The position numbers and the translations under genes are program-made. 64,000 bases of DNA from Epilithonimonas xixisoli (GTDB taxonomy: Bacteria > Bacteroidota > Bacteroidia > Flavobacteriales > Weeksellaceae), in the NCBI RefSeq assembly GCF_004365655.1, contig NZ_SOEO01000001.1:1364001-1428000 (forward strand), written 5' to 3'. Below are positions 42,145 through 51,234 of the stretch, piece after piece; the first letter of the stretch is position 1, and each line of letters opens with the position of its first letter. The notes below the pieces were generated by a model. The model made no database searches and was not told the DNA's origin. It saw only the letters and a program-made list of their open reading frames with translations.

Positions 42145-42831
42145 TTAATCTTTATAATAATCGTCAATTTTATATTTTTTGGTTTTACTGACCCATTTGT
42201 TATTGATGAGATTTCGGGTGATTACTTTTACGAATTCTCCGCCACCGGTTGCATCTTCTTCAAATTCATAGACTTTTTGAAGTCCTTTTTTCGGAATCAC
42301 TACATATTCTGTGGTGATGTGCCAACAACAGCCGGATTTTGCATAAGTTATCAGGCGTTTCCTTTTGGAATCGGTTTGGAACATTCCGAGATTTTCGTAA
42401 GCCAAACTTGTCAATTCATCACTTGAGACAAATTGTTTTTTGGTCGAATGATAAACATAAATATCGTAAGATGGTCCGCCATAACCACTTTGATTTCCGT
42501 TTCGAATCGCCAAATCTTCCGAGCCATCAAAATTGAAATCATCGAAAATCAAAGGGCTTTGCTCGTTATATAATTGGATGACATTCACCGTTGGTTTTTG
42601 ATCTTTGTCCAAAAATAAACTGAGGTCGTCGGATTCAAAAGTTTGGAAAAGTTGATTTATTTTTTTGTCGATTAATTTCACAATTCCTTTTCCGCCACAA
42701 TCATAGCCTTCGCAAGATTGAACGGTGATATGAGCATCGAAACGTTTTGAGCCATCTTTGATGATATAATTGTTTTGAGCCGAAACAAATTGGCTTAATG
42801 CTATTAATAAAAATCCGAATTTAGTTTTCAT
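42145..42831 (-). CDS. Secreted XAC2610-like protein
   Basis: 228 aa. Signal peptide MKTKFGFLLIALSQFVSAQ. The core LIFDDFNFDGSEDLAIRNGNQSGYGGPSYDIYVYH is typical of XAC2610-related proteins (VCBS-like DFNFDG unit). Paired Cys (ESCEGYDCGG and KSGCCWHITTEY) could form disulphides. Periplasmic; function unknown. It directly precedes the HD hydrolase gene with a 3-bp gap. Confidence 0.85.
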   Translation of the reverse strand: MKTKFGFLLIALSQFVSAQNNYIIKDGSKRFDAHITVQSCEGYDCGGKGIVKLIDKKINQLFQTFESDDLSLFLDKDQKPTVNVIQLYNEQSPLIFDDFNFDGSEDLAIRNGNQSGYGGPSYDIYVYHSTKKQFVSSDELTSLAYENLGMFQTDSKRKRLITYAKSGCCWHITTEYVVIPKKGLQKVYEFEEDATGGGEFVKVITRNLINNKWVSKTKKYKIDDYYKD

Positions 42832-43014
42832 AAGTTTTAATTTTTATCATTAATGATGACTTACTCGCTACAAATATTCTACCGATATTTCGGAGTTTTG
42901 AATATTAAAATTTGAAGGTTGATTTTAATAGTAACAATATTTCGGAGCTTCGCACCTTTGATTTAAAATGTATTTTATTTCTACCAAGATGCCACGACTT
43001 CGTCGTTTCAGAAT

Positions 43015-43707
43015 TTATAATTCGGTTCCAGATTCTACTTCGTAGGGTTCTTTTCCTTTTTCGAAGATTCTTGTGAGTTCTGATCCTTCTGTGGTGACTC
43101 TATTTCCGATTCTTCTGATCCAGTTGCCTTCTCTGAGTCCAACGACTTTGATGTCATTTTGCGTCAGGAATTCTTTAATTCTGGTTTCTCTTGTTTCTCC
43201 ATTGTGTTTGATTTCGGGATTTGGATCGAGATAATGCGGATTGATATTAAAATGAACCAACTCCATACAATCGAAACTTGATGGATAGACAATCGGCATA
43301 TCATTCGTGGTTTTCATATTGACGCCACCGATGTTGCTTCCTGCGCTACAACCGAGATATGGCTTTCCTGATTCTATATTGTCTTTGAGGATTTTCATCA
43401 ATCCAAATTCGTGTAACGTTTTAACTAAAAGAAACGTGTTGCCACCGCCAGTGAAAAATCCTTGGGCAGAATTGACCGCTTCCACTTTGTCATCAAACTC
43501 GTGAAGGTCTTTGACATTGATATTGATTGTTGCGAAAAATTCCTTTGCTTTCTGTGTGTAATCGTTGTGGGAAATCCCGCCTGGTCTTGCAAATGGGATG
43601 AAGATGATCTCTGTGATTCCTTCGAATAATTCAATAAGTTGTGGCTTTAAATATTCCAAATATTGTCCGCCGTAGAGTGTGGATGTGGATGCGAGGATGA
43701 TGTTCAT
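43015..43707 (-). CDS. pepE: Peptidase E (S51), alpha-aspartyl dipeptidase
   Basis: 230-aa serine dipeptidase specific for Asp-X dipeptides. The nucleophile elbow is GCSAGSN with Ser121; the His of the triad is in NPHYLDPNPE (His158). GFFTGGGNTFLLVKTL is also characteristic. Cytosolic. Single gene with a heptamer array just upstream of its start (43714-43748). Confidence 0.93.
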   Translation of the reverse strand: MNIILASTSTLYGGQYLEYLKPQLIELFEGITEIIFIPFARPGGISHNDYTQKAKEFFATININVKDLHEFDDKVEAVNSAQGFFTGGGNTFLLVKTLHEFGLMKILKDNIESGKPYLGCSAGSNIGGVNMKTTNDMPIVYPSSFDCMELVHFNINPHYLDPNPEIKHNGETRETRIKEFLTQNDIKVVGLREGNWIRRIGNRVTTEGSELTRIFEKGKEPYEVESGTEL

Positions 43708-43713
43708 AATTTT

Positions 43714-43748
43714 ATAAATAATGAATGATAATCGATAAATGATTTTTC
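43714..43748. repeat. Heptamer-periodic array, ATAAATG type
   Basis: Five 7-bp units (ATAAATA, ATGAATG, ATAATCG, ATAAATG, ATTTTTC), beginning 7 bp upstream of the pepE start codon at 43707. Confidence 0.7.
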
Positions 43749-43830
43749 AAATTTCGGGAAATGTTTTATTATGGCGGTAGGAAATGTTTTGAAGTTTGTT
43801 TAATTTTTTTTGAGGGAAGTTCAATTTAAA

Positions 43831-44103
43831 GTTCCTGATGCAAGAATATAAGTTACAGGTGCTCCAATATAATTTACATACGAAAGAATATAAATTACAG
43901 GTGCAAAAATATAAGTTGCAGGTGCTCCAATATAATTCACAGACGCGAGAATATTAATCACAGGTGCAAGAATATAAGTTGCAGGTGCTCCAATATACTT
44001 TACAGATGCGAGAATATTAATTACAGGTGCAAGAATATAAGTTGCAGGCGCTCCAATATAATTCACAGACGTGAGAATATAAAATGTAGATGTGAGAATA
44101 TTG
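43831..44103. repeat. 21-bp minisatellite, 13 units, 63-bp higher-order repeat
   Basis: Thirteen consecutive units of exactly 21 bp in the 686-bp gap between pepE and the surface lipoprotein gene. Units follow the pattern nnnnCAGnnGCnnnAATATAA. They come in a cycle of three types, giving a 63-bp period (types CAGGTGCTCCAATATAA, CAGACGCGAGAATATTA and CAGGTGCAAGAATATAA). One frame stays open leftward for 81 codons because 21 is a multiple of 3; I do not treat it as a gene. Confidence 0.9.
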
Positions 44104-44125
44104 TTTTTGAAGTGTTTTTCAGGTC

Positions 44126-44138
44126 GCTCCTACGGAGC
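44126..44138. repeat. Fragment of the REP-like palindrome
   Basis: GCTCCTACGGAGC, identical to the first palindrome of the repeat at 29396. A further small inverted repeat (GCGCCACGCTGTGGC) follows at about 44175. Nothing else is evident between 44104 and 44330. Confidence 0.6.
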
Positions 44139-44332
44139 TTTGATTTTTGGCGTTAATTGTTTTCTATTAACAGTGCGCCACGCTGTGGCTTTGTATTTTA
44201 GAATTAAAAAGAATTCAACTGGAGAGAAGATGATTCTATGTTCAAATGTTTTGTGGGAAATGTGTTTCTCTTCGCGCTACTCTACCGCTAAACTTAATTA
44301 TTGCAATTATGAAAATTTAAAAACAAAAAAAA

Positions 44333-44356
44333 AGCCCGCAAAATGAATTGCGGGCT
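44333..44356 (-). terminator. Terminator of the surface lipoprotein gene
   Basis: AGCCCGCAA and TTGCGGGCT form a 9-bp GC-rich stem; read leftward it is followed by a long T-run. Confidence 0.9.
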
Positions 44357-44393
44357 CAAATAAATTTGATTTGATATGAAGAAAAAAGAAAGT

Positions 44394-45563
44394 CTAAAGT
44401 CCAGCCCAGCCGTTAGCCCAAGTTGGTGTTGCTGTACCAGCACCAGCACCTGTTGCATTGGCATTTTCTGTAAAAGTTCCAGCAGCAACAGTTACACTAG
44501 CACCTGCGCTTGATTTTGCAGAAGCTTTTGTTGCAACGTTTGTGTCAAATTTCACATTGGTAATTTTACCACCACCATTGAAAAATGAAACAGTCGCATC
44601 GTGCTCCAAGTTGATACCTGTAGTCCAGTTAGACAAAACGATATTATCCAAAGACCCGTGAGTACCTACTCTTAACTTCACTGCATCTGCTTCACCAGTT
44701 GTACCACCGATGAATGTTGCATTTTTGATGGTTGGATTTGATCTTGGATTTGCATTGTTATCGTTTGAATTGTTATCTGCCTCAATTCCTCTGTTTCCTA
44801 CACCGTTTGCTCTTCTTTTTGTATAGATGTTTGTTGCAGTCCCGTTCCATCCTTCTGTCCAGTCAAAAGCATCATCCTCATTGTAAACAGAAACGATGTT
44901 TGAAACGTTTACCGTTCCACCGAAGAATTCGATACCGTCATCTGATCCGTTGATCAAAGATACGTTGTCGATCACTGTCCCGTTACCAACTCCGAAAAGA
45001 GAAAGTCCGTTGAATTCTTTATCCGCTTGATAGATTGCTCCAGCATATTCGATTCTTACAAATTTGATAATTCCTGAATTGTCAGCGGCATTTGTACCTC
45101 CGTAAGTTGCATTACCAACCTCTGCAGTTGCTGTAGTCCCTTTGTTGATAGGCGCTTTACCACAGATTACTAGACCTCCCCAGCTACCAGGTGTAGGGTT
45201 TGGTGAAGTCATAACGATTGGAGCAGCAGCTGTACCGTTTGCGAAAATCTTACCATCTTGCTCAACAGTAATGTAAGCAGAAGTACCGCCTGAAGCTTCG
45301 ATTTTTGTACCTGCAGGGATTACTAATGTACCACCAGCTTTCACTGCGACAGCACCAGTTAATTTGTAAACTTTTGTTGCATCAAGCGTTACAGTTTCTC
45401 CAGATTTAACTTCACCTTTGAAGTTATTTGGATCTGCAGCAATACCAGTACCTGGTGTTACTACAACTTCGTCATCATCATTATCACTACAAGAGTTGAA
45501 TACTACAGTAGTTGAAGAGATTAGGAAAGCGACTGCTAATAATTTTAAAGTGTTCTTTTTCAT
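44394..45563 (-). CDS. Surface lipoprotein with beta-helix repeats, partner of TonB receptor
   Basis: 389 aa. Lipoprotein signal ending in NSCSDNDDDE: Cys25 followed by an acidic run, the pattern of the Bacteroidota surface-export signal. The mature part has strand-turn repeats of a right-handed beta-helix (GGTLVIPAGTKIEASGG, SLFGVGNGTVIDNVSLIN, then DGIEFFGGTVNVSNIVSVYN) with FDWTEGWNGTAT. It follows the TonB receptor gene by 35 bp and ends in a terminator, so the two form an operon, comparable in logic to receptor/lipoprotein uptake pairs. It is not a SusD homologue. Ligand unknown. Confidence 0.87.
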   Translation of the reverse strand: MKKNTLKLLAVAFLISSTTVVFNSCSDNDDDEVVVTPGTGIAADPNNFKGEVKSGETVTLDATKVYKLTGAVAVKAGGTLVIPAGTKIEASGGTSAYITVEQDGKIFANGTAAAPIVMTSPNPTPGSWGGLVICGKAPINKGTTATAEVGNATYGGTNAADNSGIIKFVRIEYAGAIYQADKEFNGLSLFGVGNGTVIDNVSLINGSDDGIEFFGGTVNVSNIVSVYNEDDAFDWTEGWNGTATNIYTKRRANGVGNRGIEADNNSNDNNANPRSNPTIKNATFIGGTTGEADAVKLRVGTHGSLDNIVLSNWTTGINLEHDATVSFFNGGGKITNVKFDTNVATKASAKSSAGASVTVAAGTFTENANATGAGAGTATPTWANGWAGL

Positions 45564-45598
45564 TTTTACAATATTTATAATTATTTAATTTATTAATT

Positions 45599-48169
45599 TT
45601 AGAATTCGTAGGAAACGCTAGCACCTATGCCGGCTCCTCTTTTGTATTGTTTTGAGATAAGTTCTCTTCCTGTTTCTGTATTGTCCTGTATTCTTGTGAA
45701 GGTCGGATTGAAGAGATTTCTACCTGTCAGAGAGAATCCTATTCCGTTTCCTAGTTTAAATTTCATAGTCGCGTCAAAAGTACTGAAGGCTTTATCTACC
45801 ATATTTCCTCTACTTTGGAAACCTATAGCGTAGATGTTATCTGAGATATAGGAGTATGAAAGGACAAAATCCATTGTATTTTTGTCGCCCCACTTCTGCT
45901 CTACACCTAAGTTTACATTGGCAAGGAATTCTGATGCACCTTGAAGTTTGTCTGAATTTCTAAGGAAAGTAGTAGTATAGCCAGATTCTCCAGGCCCGAA
46001 GTTTTCTCTTGTTACTTTTTCTGCATCCAAATCCATTTTAGTATTAAGATAAGTTCCATTCAGGAATGTGTAGAATCTTGTTTTACCGGAGTCGTAGATA
46101 TCTTTTCTAACTTCCGCTTCCAAACCAACAACTCTACCTGTATCTCCTACATTGACTACCGAGGTCAAGTTAGCCGATGAGTTGATCGTTATTTTAGCAA
46201 GCGGATTATCTATCATTTTTGCAAAGGCAGTTACTGAGATTAGTTCATTTTTCTTAGGAAACCATTCCCATTTCAAATCAACATTGTAGTTATCTGCGAT
46301 ATAGTTGGACTGGTTACCCGCCATTGTTTCGTCTACATCTTCGTATTGATATGGTGCAATCTCAAGTAACAATGGGTTAGTGTATGTTTTGGAAGCTGCT
46401 AATCTAATGTTGTGCTGATCGTTTAGGCTATATTTGATATTCACAGCTGGCAAGATTTTATTATAATCTTTCTCGCTTTCCCCCTGTTGAATAGAAGTGT
46501 TGTAGGCAAGATCCTGCATTAGTTTTTCATACCTCACACCGGCTTGGACTGTTAATCTCTCATTGAATTTGTAATCTACATTGACATATCCCGCGTGGTT
46601 GGTCACTTCTGAAGTAAAAGTTTGCGGTGCCAAAGCCATTGTAGGGTCATATTTTATATCTCCTCTAAAGGTTACGATTTCAAAAAATCCACCAGCCTGA
46701 TAATTGGCTAGATTGAAGAAAGAATCATAATTATTAGGATTTACATAATAAGTTCCTTGTGCTGGCAAGATTCTAAAGTTATACTGCGTTGACTTAAAAT
46801 CACTGTCTTTATATCTTCCACTGTAGCCTAATGTAATCTTCGCCTCACCCAATTTGTAATCTGCATGAATATCAGCCACAAAATCGTTTTCTAATAATCG
46901 GTCAAAGTATCTGTTGTTTGCTCCAGGATTGGAACTTGCAAAGAAGTTATAATTTTCCTGCTTGTCCAAAACAGTTACGTTCTGCTGTCTGTCTGGTCTT
47001 CTACTATCCATTCTGTTGTATCCCAGATTCCAGCTGATTTTTAAAGGTTCGCTTAATTTATGCTCTCCTCTTAACTGGTTTACCAATAGATCATTTGTTC
47101 TATAAGTAGCTCTTCTCATCTGAGTTACATATCTCTCCTGATTCACATCATTATCATAATAATCTCTGTTGTACCCAGAATAGTTTCCTAATCTTTGATC
47201 CGTTGTGTGGATATAATTAGATGAAACATTGATGTTATGATTGCTGTTAATTTTATAATTTACGTTTATTAATCCTGTTGTATTTGTGCTGTATTTGAAT
47301 TCTTCGGCATTGTTGTATAATCTTAAAGGATTATCCTGGCCATCATAAGCACCTCCTGTAATACCTTCGAAATATTCATAACTGTTATCAAACCCTGCAT
47401 ATCCGAATATACTTAGTTTACCTTGTTCTCCGATTTTAAAGTTTGTACCAAAATCAAAACTTAGAGCGGAGTTGATTGGATTGTTTACGCTTTGATCATT
47501 CCAAGACGTTTTAAATGCATAACCATTACTTATGATTGAGTTTTTAGAAGGCTTTTTCAACAAAGTAGAACCAAAGAAGTTGGGGCCATCTTGCAAGAAA
47601 TAATTGTTTTTCCGAATAGCGTTGAAATTAACAGAAGAACCTAGATTAACTTTAAAATAAGGCTTGCCTGTATAAATTTTCGTCACGATATCAACATTGG
47701 CTCCAGACATATCTCCCCAAAGTCTTGGATTGTAAACCTTTTCCAAACCAATGAAATCGATCATATCCGTTTTGATGATACTCAGGTCGATATTTTTGTA
47801 CATCGGATCATTTGAAGGAACTTGAAGTCCATTGATAGTGGTCGAATTGTTTCTGTCTCCAAGTCCACGGATGAAAATTTGTCCACTTCCCTCCTGCTTT
47901 TGAGAACCAGTCGCTTTGGTCACTGCAACAGAAACATCACCAACACCTTGTTTTTCTAATTGAACAGAACCAACTCTTTCTATTACTTCTAAAGATTTTC
48001 TCTGAGTCGTGATGATGTTGGCTTCACCACCTTTCTTAGAAGTTCCAATAATTTTTACCTCCTCTATTTTCTTTTCAGATTTCAACGTATCAGTTGAATT
48101 TTGCGCCAACAACATTGTGGTTGACATACAAAGAAACAAAGCACTGATGCTTATCGTTTTTACTTTCAT
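45599..48169 (-). CDS. TonB-dependent outer-membrane receptor
   Basis: 856 aa. Signal peptide (ISISALFLCMSTTMLLAQ), TonB-box-like segment IEEVKIIGT, plug domain (GSGQIFIRGLGDRNNSTTINGLQVPSND, SGANVDIVTKIYTG) and a C-terminal barrel ending in Phe (GAGIGASVSYEF). No N-terminal carboxypeptidase-like domain, so it differs from SusC. It is paired with the downstream surface lipoprotein gene. It imports a scarce nutrient (metal complex, vitamin or polymer); the substrate cannot be told. Confidence 0.92.
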   Translation of the reverse strand: MKVKTISISALFLCMSTTMLLAQNSTDTLKSEKKIEEVKIIGTSKKGGEANIITTQRKSLEVIERVGSVQLEKQGVGDVSVAVTKATGSQKQEGSGQIFIRGLGDRNNSTTINGLQVPSNDPMYKNIDLSIIKTDMIDFIGLEKVYNPRLWGDMSGANVDIVTKIYTGKPYFKVNLGSSVNFNAIRKNNYFLQDGPNFFGSTLLKKPSKNSIISNGYAFKTSWNDQSVNNPINSALSFDFGTNFKIGEQGKLSIFGYAGFDNSYEYFEGITGGAYDGQDNPLRLYNNAEEFKYSTNTTGLINVNYKINSNHNINVSSNYIHTTDQRLGNYSGYNRDYYDNDVNQERYVTQMRRATYRTNDLLVNQLRGEHKLSEPLKISWNLGYNRMDSRRPDRQQNVTVLDKQENYNFFASSNPGANNRYFDRLLENDFVADIHADYKLGEAKITLGYSGRYKDSDFKSTQYNFRILPAQGTYYVNPNNYDSFFNLANYQAGGFFEIVTFRGDIKYDPTMALAPQTFTSEVTNHAGYVNVDYKFNERLTVQAGVRYEKLMQDLAYNTSIQQGESEKDYNKILPAVNIKYSLNDQHNIRLAASKTYTNPLLLEIAPYQYEDVDETMAGNQSNYIADNYNVDLKWEWFPKKNELISVTAFAKMIDNPLAKITINSSANLTSVVNVGDTGRVVGLEAEVRKDIYDSGKTRFYTFLNGTYLNTKMDLDAEKVTRENFGPGESGYTTTFLRNSDKLQGASEFLANVNLGVEQKWGDKNTMDFVLSYSYISDNIYAIGFQSRGNMVDKAFSTFDATMKFKLGNGIGFSLTGRNLFNPTFTRIQDNTETGRELISKQYKRGAGIGASVSYEF

Positions 48170-48456
48170 TTTTTTACTTTCCTTTTTTCTTCGCTGTCAA
48201 AGAAATGCTTTGAAAAGCAATTGGAATGTATGTGAAATTTTAAATATTCTTTAATTAAGCATTACGAAATTCAATATTATGTTAAATCCAGGTTAACACA
48301 TTAAGGCTATTTAAAAGTCTGTTCATTATTTGTTAAATTTGCAGCAGATAATTTTAACTGCAGAAATTCATTAAAACACTCAATTTACTAAAAATCAATA
48401 TTTTAAATTTTTAAATTGATGTTAACATTCAGAATTTCCCAAAAATCACACTCAAA

Positions 48457-49011
48457 ATGGATTTTATCCAAGCCTTAGAAACTTTACGCTCCGGCGGAAC
48501 CATCCTTTACCCTACAGACACCATCTGGGGAATAGGTTGCGATGCTAATAACATAGAAGCTATCCAAAAAATCTTTGATATCAAAAAACGAGAAGCCAAC
48601 AAATCACTCATTATATTAGTAGAATCTGAGAAGAGATTACAAGATTTGGTGGATGTTCCGGAAATGGCTTGGCAAATAATGGATGTCAGCGAAAAACCAG
48701 TAACCATCGTCTACGAAAATCCAAAGAATCTCCCGAAAGAATTACTTGCAGAAGACGGAAGCATCGGAATCCGTTTGGTCAAAAATGATTTCTGCAAAAA
48801 ACTGATTACAAAACTCAACAAACCTTTGGTCTCCACTTCCGCAAACCTGAGCGGTCAAAAATCCCCGTTGAAGTTTTCTGATATTTCAGATGAAATAAAA
48901 AACTCGGTGGATTATATTGTAGAAGAATTCCACGATGAGGTTTCGAAGTTTCCCGGATCGTCCGTCATCAAAGTTTGGAACAACAGCCAGATCAAAATTC
49001 TTCGCGAATAA
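48457..49011 (+). CDS. tsaC: L-threonylcarbamoyladenylate synthase (TsaC/Sua5/YrdC type)
   Basis: 184 aa. Makes threonylcarbamoyl-AMP from Thr, bicarbonate and ATP for tRNA t6A synthesis. Conserved pieces: GGTILYPTDTIWGIGCDA, KKREANKSLIILV, RLVKNDFCKKLITKL, VSTSANLSGQKSP. It lacks the C-terminal Sua5 domain. Follows a long AT-rich gap from the receptor gene. The tsaE gene of the same pathway is at 10296. Confidence 0.93.
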   Translation: MDFIQALETLRSGGTILYPTDTIWGIGCDANNIEAIQKIFDIKKREANKSLIILVESEKRLQDLVDVPEMAWQIMDVSEKPVTIVYENPKNLPKELLAEDGSIGIRLVKNDFCKKLITKLNKPLVSTSANLSGQKSPLKFSDISDEIKNSVDYIVEEFHDEVSKFPGSSVIKVWNNSQIKILRE

Positions 49012-49017
49012 AAAAAC

Positions 49018-49050
49018 CAGCGGATGACCTTTTACAAGATCATCCGCCGG
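49018..49050. terminator. Hairpin after tsaC
   Basis: GCGGATGA and TCATCCGC form an 8-bp stem with loop CCTTTTACAAGA. It lacks a proper T-run on the forward strand (GGAAAAATAAAC follows), but the reverse strand has one. Weak as a tsaC terminator. Confidence 0.4.
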
Positions 49051-49192
49051 AAAAATAAACTATGAAAAAAAACTACTTTTTGTATTTACTCTAATCGCAA
49101 AAGAAATACCGAAAGATTTTTGCAGACAGAATTTCTCGATTTCAGGTTTCGCCCTCAAATTAAAAGTCAAAATGTCTTGATTCATAACAATT

Positions 49193-49337
49193 TGGGCGTA
49201 TCTCCCTATTTTTCCCAAGCTAAGGACCACGCAAAAAATAGGGAGACCGCGCTATCCACTATTATCTTTCTTATGGGCTAGCAAGCCCACAAGAAAGGAT
49301 AACCGCTACTATCGCTTACGCAGCTTCGCATAGTAGG
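49193..49337 (-). repeat. Highly structured repeat, probable relative of the long-hairpin family (reverse orientation)
   Basis: Contains three nested inverted repeats: TCTCCCTATTTTT with AAAAAATAGGGAGA, CTTTCTTaTGGGCT with AAGCCCAcAAGAAAG, and CTACTAT with ATAGTAG. Flanked by GGGCGT and cgcTTACGC. The middle hairpin has GCTATCCACTATTATC on its left and GATAACCGCTACTATC on its right, matching the reverse of the long-hairpin copies (A/G-rich GGAAA segments around a T/A stem). In the 418-bp gap between tsaC and cca. I recall similar sequences across flavobacterial genomes. Confidence 0.7.
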
Positions 49338-49429
49338 AACTTTTCCCAAAAGAATTATCTTTGCCCACATAATTTGACTTGTCCAATTATTAAAGAATTT
49401 TTTCAATCCTTTAATCTTTCAATTATTTA

Positions 49430-50854
49430 ATGGTTATCAACTTAGCTCAAAATAAAAACCTCAAACTTTTCAAGATCATTTCTGAAGTCGCTTCCAGAAA
49501 CGGACAAACCGTTTATGCAGTTGGCGGATTCGTGCGCGATTTATTAATGAAAAGAAAAGCTTCAACCGACATCGATTTCGTCACAGAATCTAGCGGAATC
49601 GAATTAGCCGAAGCCATAGCAAAGGAAATCGACCCAAAAACAAAAGTCGCCGTTTTTAAAACCTATGGAACCGCGATGTTTAAATACAAAGATTTGGAAT
49701 TGGAATTTGTTGGTGCTCGAAAAGAAAGCTACAGCGAAGATTCCAGGAAACCATCTGTAGAAATTGGAACGATTGAGGATGACCAAAAACGCAGAGATTT
49801 CACCATCAATGCAATGGCGATCTCATTAAACAAAGAAAATTTCGGAGAATTGATAGATCCATTTGGCGGAATGCAGGATTTGTCTAATAAAATTCTGAGA
49901 ACACCTCTGGAACCTCATCAAACTTACTCCGATGACCCTTTGCGAATGATGCGTGCGATTCGTTTTGCAACCACTTTGGATTTCGAAATCGAAGAAAATT
50001 CTCTCAAAGCCATCAAAGACGAAGCAGAAAGGATGAAGATTGTTTCGATGGAAAGAATAATGGTTGAGTTTAATAAAATAATGCTTTCTGACAGACCTTC
50101 AAAAGGTTTGAAATTGCTGGAAGAAACGTCCCTTTTAAAATATATTCTCCCAGAACTCACAGCTTTAAAAGGCATCGAAGACATCGACGGACAAACGCAT
50201 AAAGATAATTTCTACCACACTTTGGCGGTCGTAGATAACATTTCGGAAAGCACTGATAAACTTTGGTTGCGTTGGTCGGCTCTACTCCACGACATCGGAA
50301 AAGCGCCGACTAAAAAGTTTGTTGAAGGTATAGGCTGGACTTTCCACGGCCACGAATTCCTAGGTTCAAAGATGACAAAATCGATTTTCAAACGATTGAA
50401 ACTTCCACTTGGTCAGGAACAAAAATATGTGGAGAAACTCGTGAGAATGCACGCTAGACCAATTGCGCTGATTACAGATGATGCTTCAGATTCTGCTTTG
50501 CGACGTTTGCTTTTTGATTCGGGAGAAGATCTGGAAGACCTTTTTACACTTTGTAAATCCGACATCACGACCAAGAATTATTCGAAGCAAGCGAAATTCA
50601 AAAAGAATTTTGAGTACGTAGCCACGAAAATCAAAGAAGTTGAGGAAAAAGACCAAGTGCGGAACTTTCAACCGCCAATTTCCGGGGAAGAAATCATGGA
50701 ACTTTTCGGATTACAACCTGGACGAGAAATCGGAATTCTAAAAGAAAAAGTGAAGGAAGCCATTTTGGAAGGCGAAATTCAAAATGACAAGATTGAAGCC
50801 AAAGAATTTGTGATTAATGAAGCGGAGAAATTGGGCTTGACTTTAGTAAAATAA
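49430..50854 (+). CDS. cca: CCA tRNA nucleotidyltransferase with HD domain
   Basis: 474 aa. Adds or repairs the 3'-CCA of tRNAs. N-terminal nucleotidyltransferase domain (YAVGGFVRDLLM, then STDIDFV with the DxD metal pair), the RNA-contact region DPLRMMRAIRFATTL, and an HD domain (LLHDIGKAPTKKF, then FHGHEFLGSK). Length is normal for the class II bacterial enzyme. Gene order with tsaC before it may reflect a tRNA-maturation neighbourhood. The preceding 30 bp show an approximate 8-bp periodicity. Confidence 0.95.
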   Translation: MVINLAQNKNLKLFKIISEVASRNGQTVYAVGGFVRDLLMKRKASTDIDFVTESSGIELAEAIAKEIDPKTKVAVFKTYGTAMFKYKDLELEFVGARKESYSEDSRKPSVEIGTIEDDQKRRDFTINAMAISLNKENFGELIDPFGGMQDLSNKILRTPLEPHQTYSDDPLRMMRAIRFATTLDFEIEENSLKAIKDEAERMKIVSMERIMVEFNKIMLSDRPSKGLKLLEETSLLKYILPELTALKGIEDIDGQTHKDNFYHTLAVVDNISESTDKLWLRWSALLHDIGKAPTKKFVEGIGWTFHGHEFLGSKMTKSIFKRLKLPLGQEQKYVEKLVRMHARPIALITDDASDSALRRLLFDSGEDLEDLFTLCKSDITTKNYSKQAKFKKNFEYVATKIKEVEEKDQVRNFQPPISGEEIMELFGLQPGREIGILKEKVKEAILEGEIQNDKIEAKEFVINEAEKLGLTLVK

Positions 50855-50862
50855 TTTATAAA

Positions 50863-51165
50863 ATGCTTTTAGGACTATTCGATTATATAATATTAGTAAT
50901 AATTATCATTTTCAATATTGGAGTTTGGAAATATAAAATAATTAAGAAGGGTAATAGGATTTTTTATTTGTCCATTTTACTCCTATTTGGATTTGTAATT
51001 CCTTTTTTCTCTATTGATTTTGAAATAAAAAATGCGACTGTAAATAGTAAAGAAATTGACAGTTTTACTTTATTATATACCTTTTTCAGATTTCCTACGT
51101 GGTGGTTTTTTGGAGTTGTTGAGGTTCTTTTTTTAAAACATCAAATCAAAAAAGCAAAATCTTAA
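50863..51165 (+). CDS. Small membrane protein of unknown function
   Basis: 100 aa. Three hydrophobic segments: LGLFDYIILVIIIIFNIGVW, ILLLFGFVIPFF and a C-terminal FPTWWFFGVVEVLFL. A short polar loop (DFEIKNATVNSKEID) separates the last two. No recognised domain. It starts 8 bp after the cca stop codon and may be co-transcribed with it. Lower confidence because of its size, but the clean spacing argues for a real gene. Confidence 0.6.
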   Translation: MLLGLFDYIILVIIIIFNIGVWKYKIIKKGNRIFYLSILLLFGFVIPFFSIDFEIKNATVNSKEIDSFTLLYTFFRFPTWWFFGVVEVLFLKHQIKKAKS

Positions 51166-51234
51166 TCTTAAATTAGTTTAAAAATCTACACAAATCCTCT
51201 TAATCCACGAGCATCATAAATTTCAAAAATCTCA

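Noticed and set aside
43821-44066. 81-codon ORF inside the minisatellite
   Set aside because: The frame stays open only because 21 bp is a multiple of three. The product is a plain repeat with no start signal, and no conservation can be judged.
43831-44103. CRISPR array
   Set aside because: Units adjoin with no spacers, and they vary in sequence.
44092-44346. 84-codon plus-strand ORF
   Set aside because: It runs over the REP fragment and a terminator stem, with no family features.
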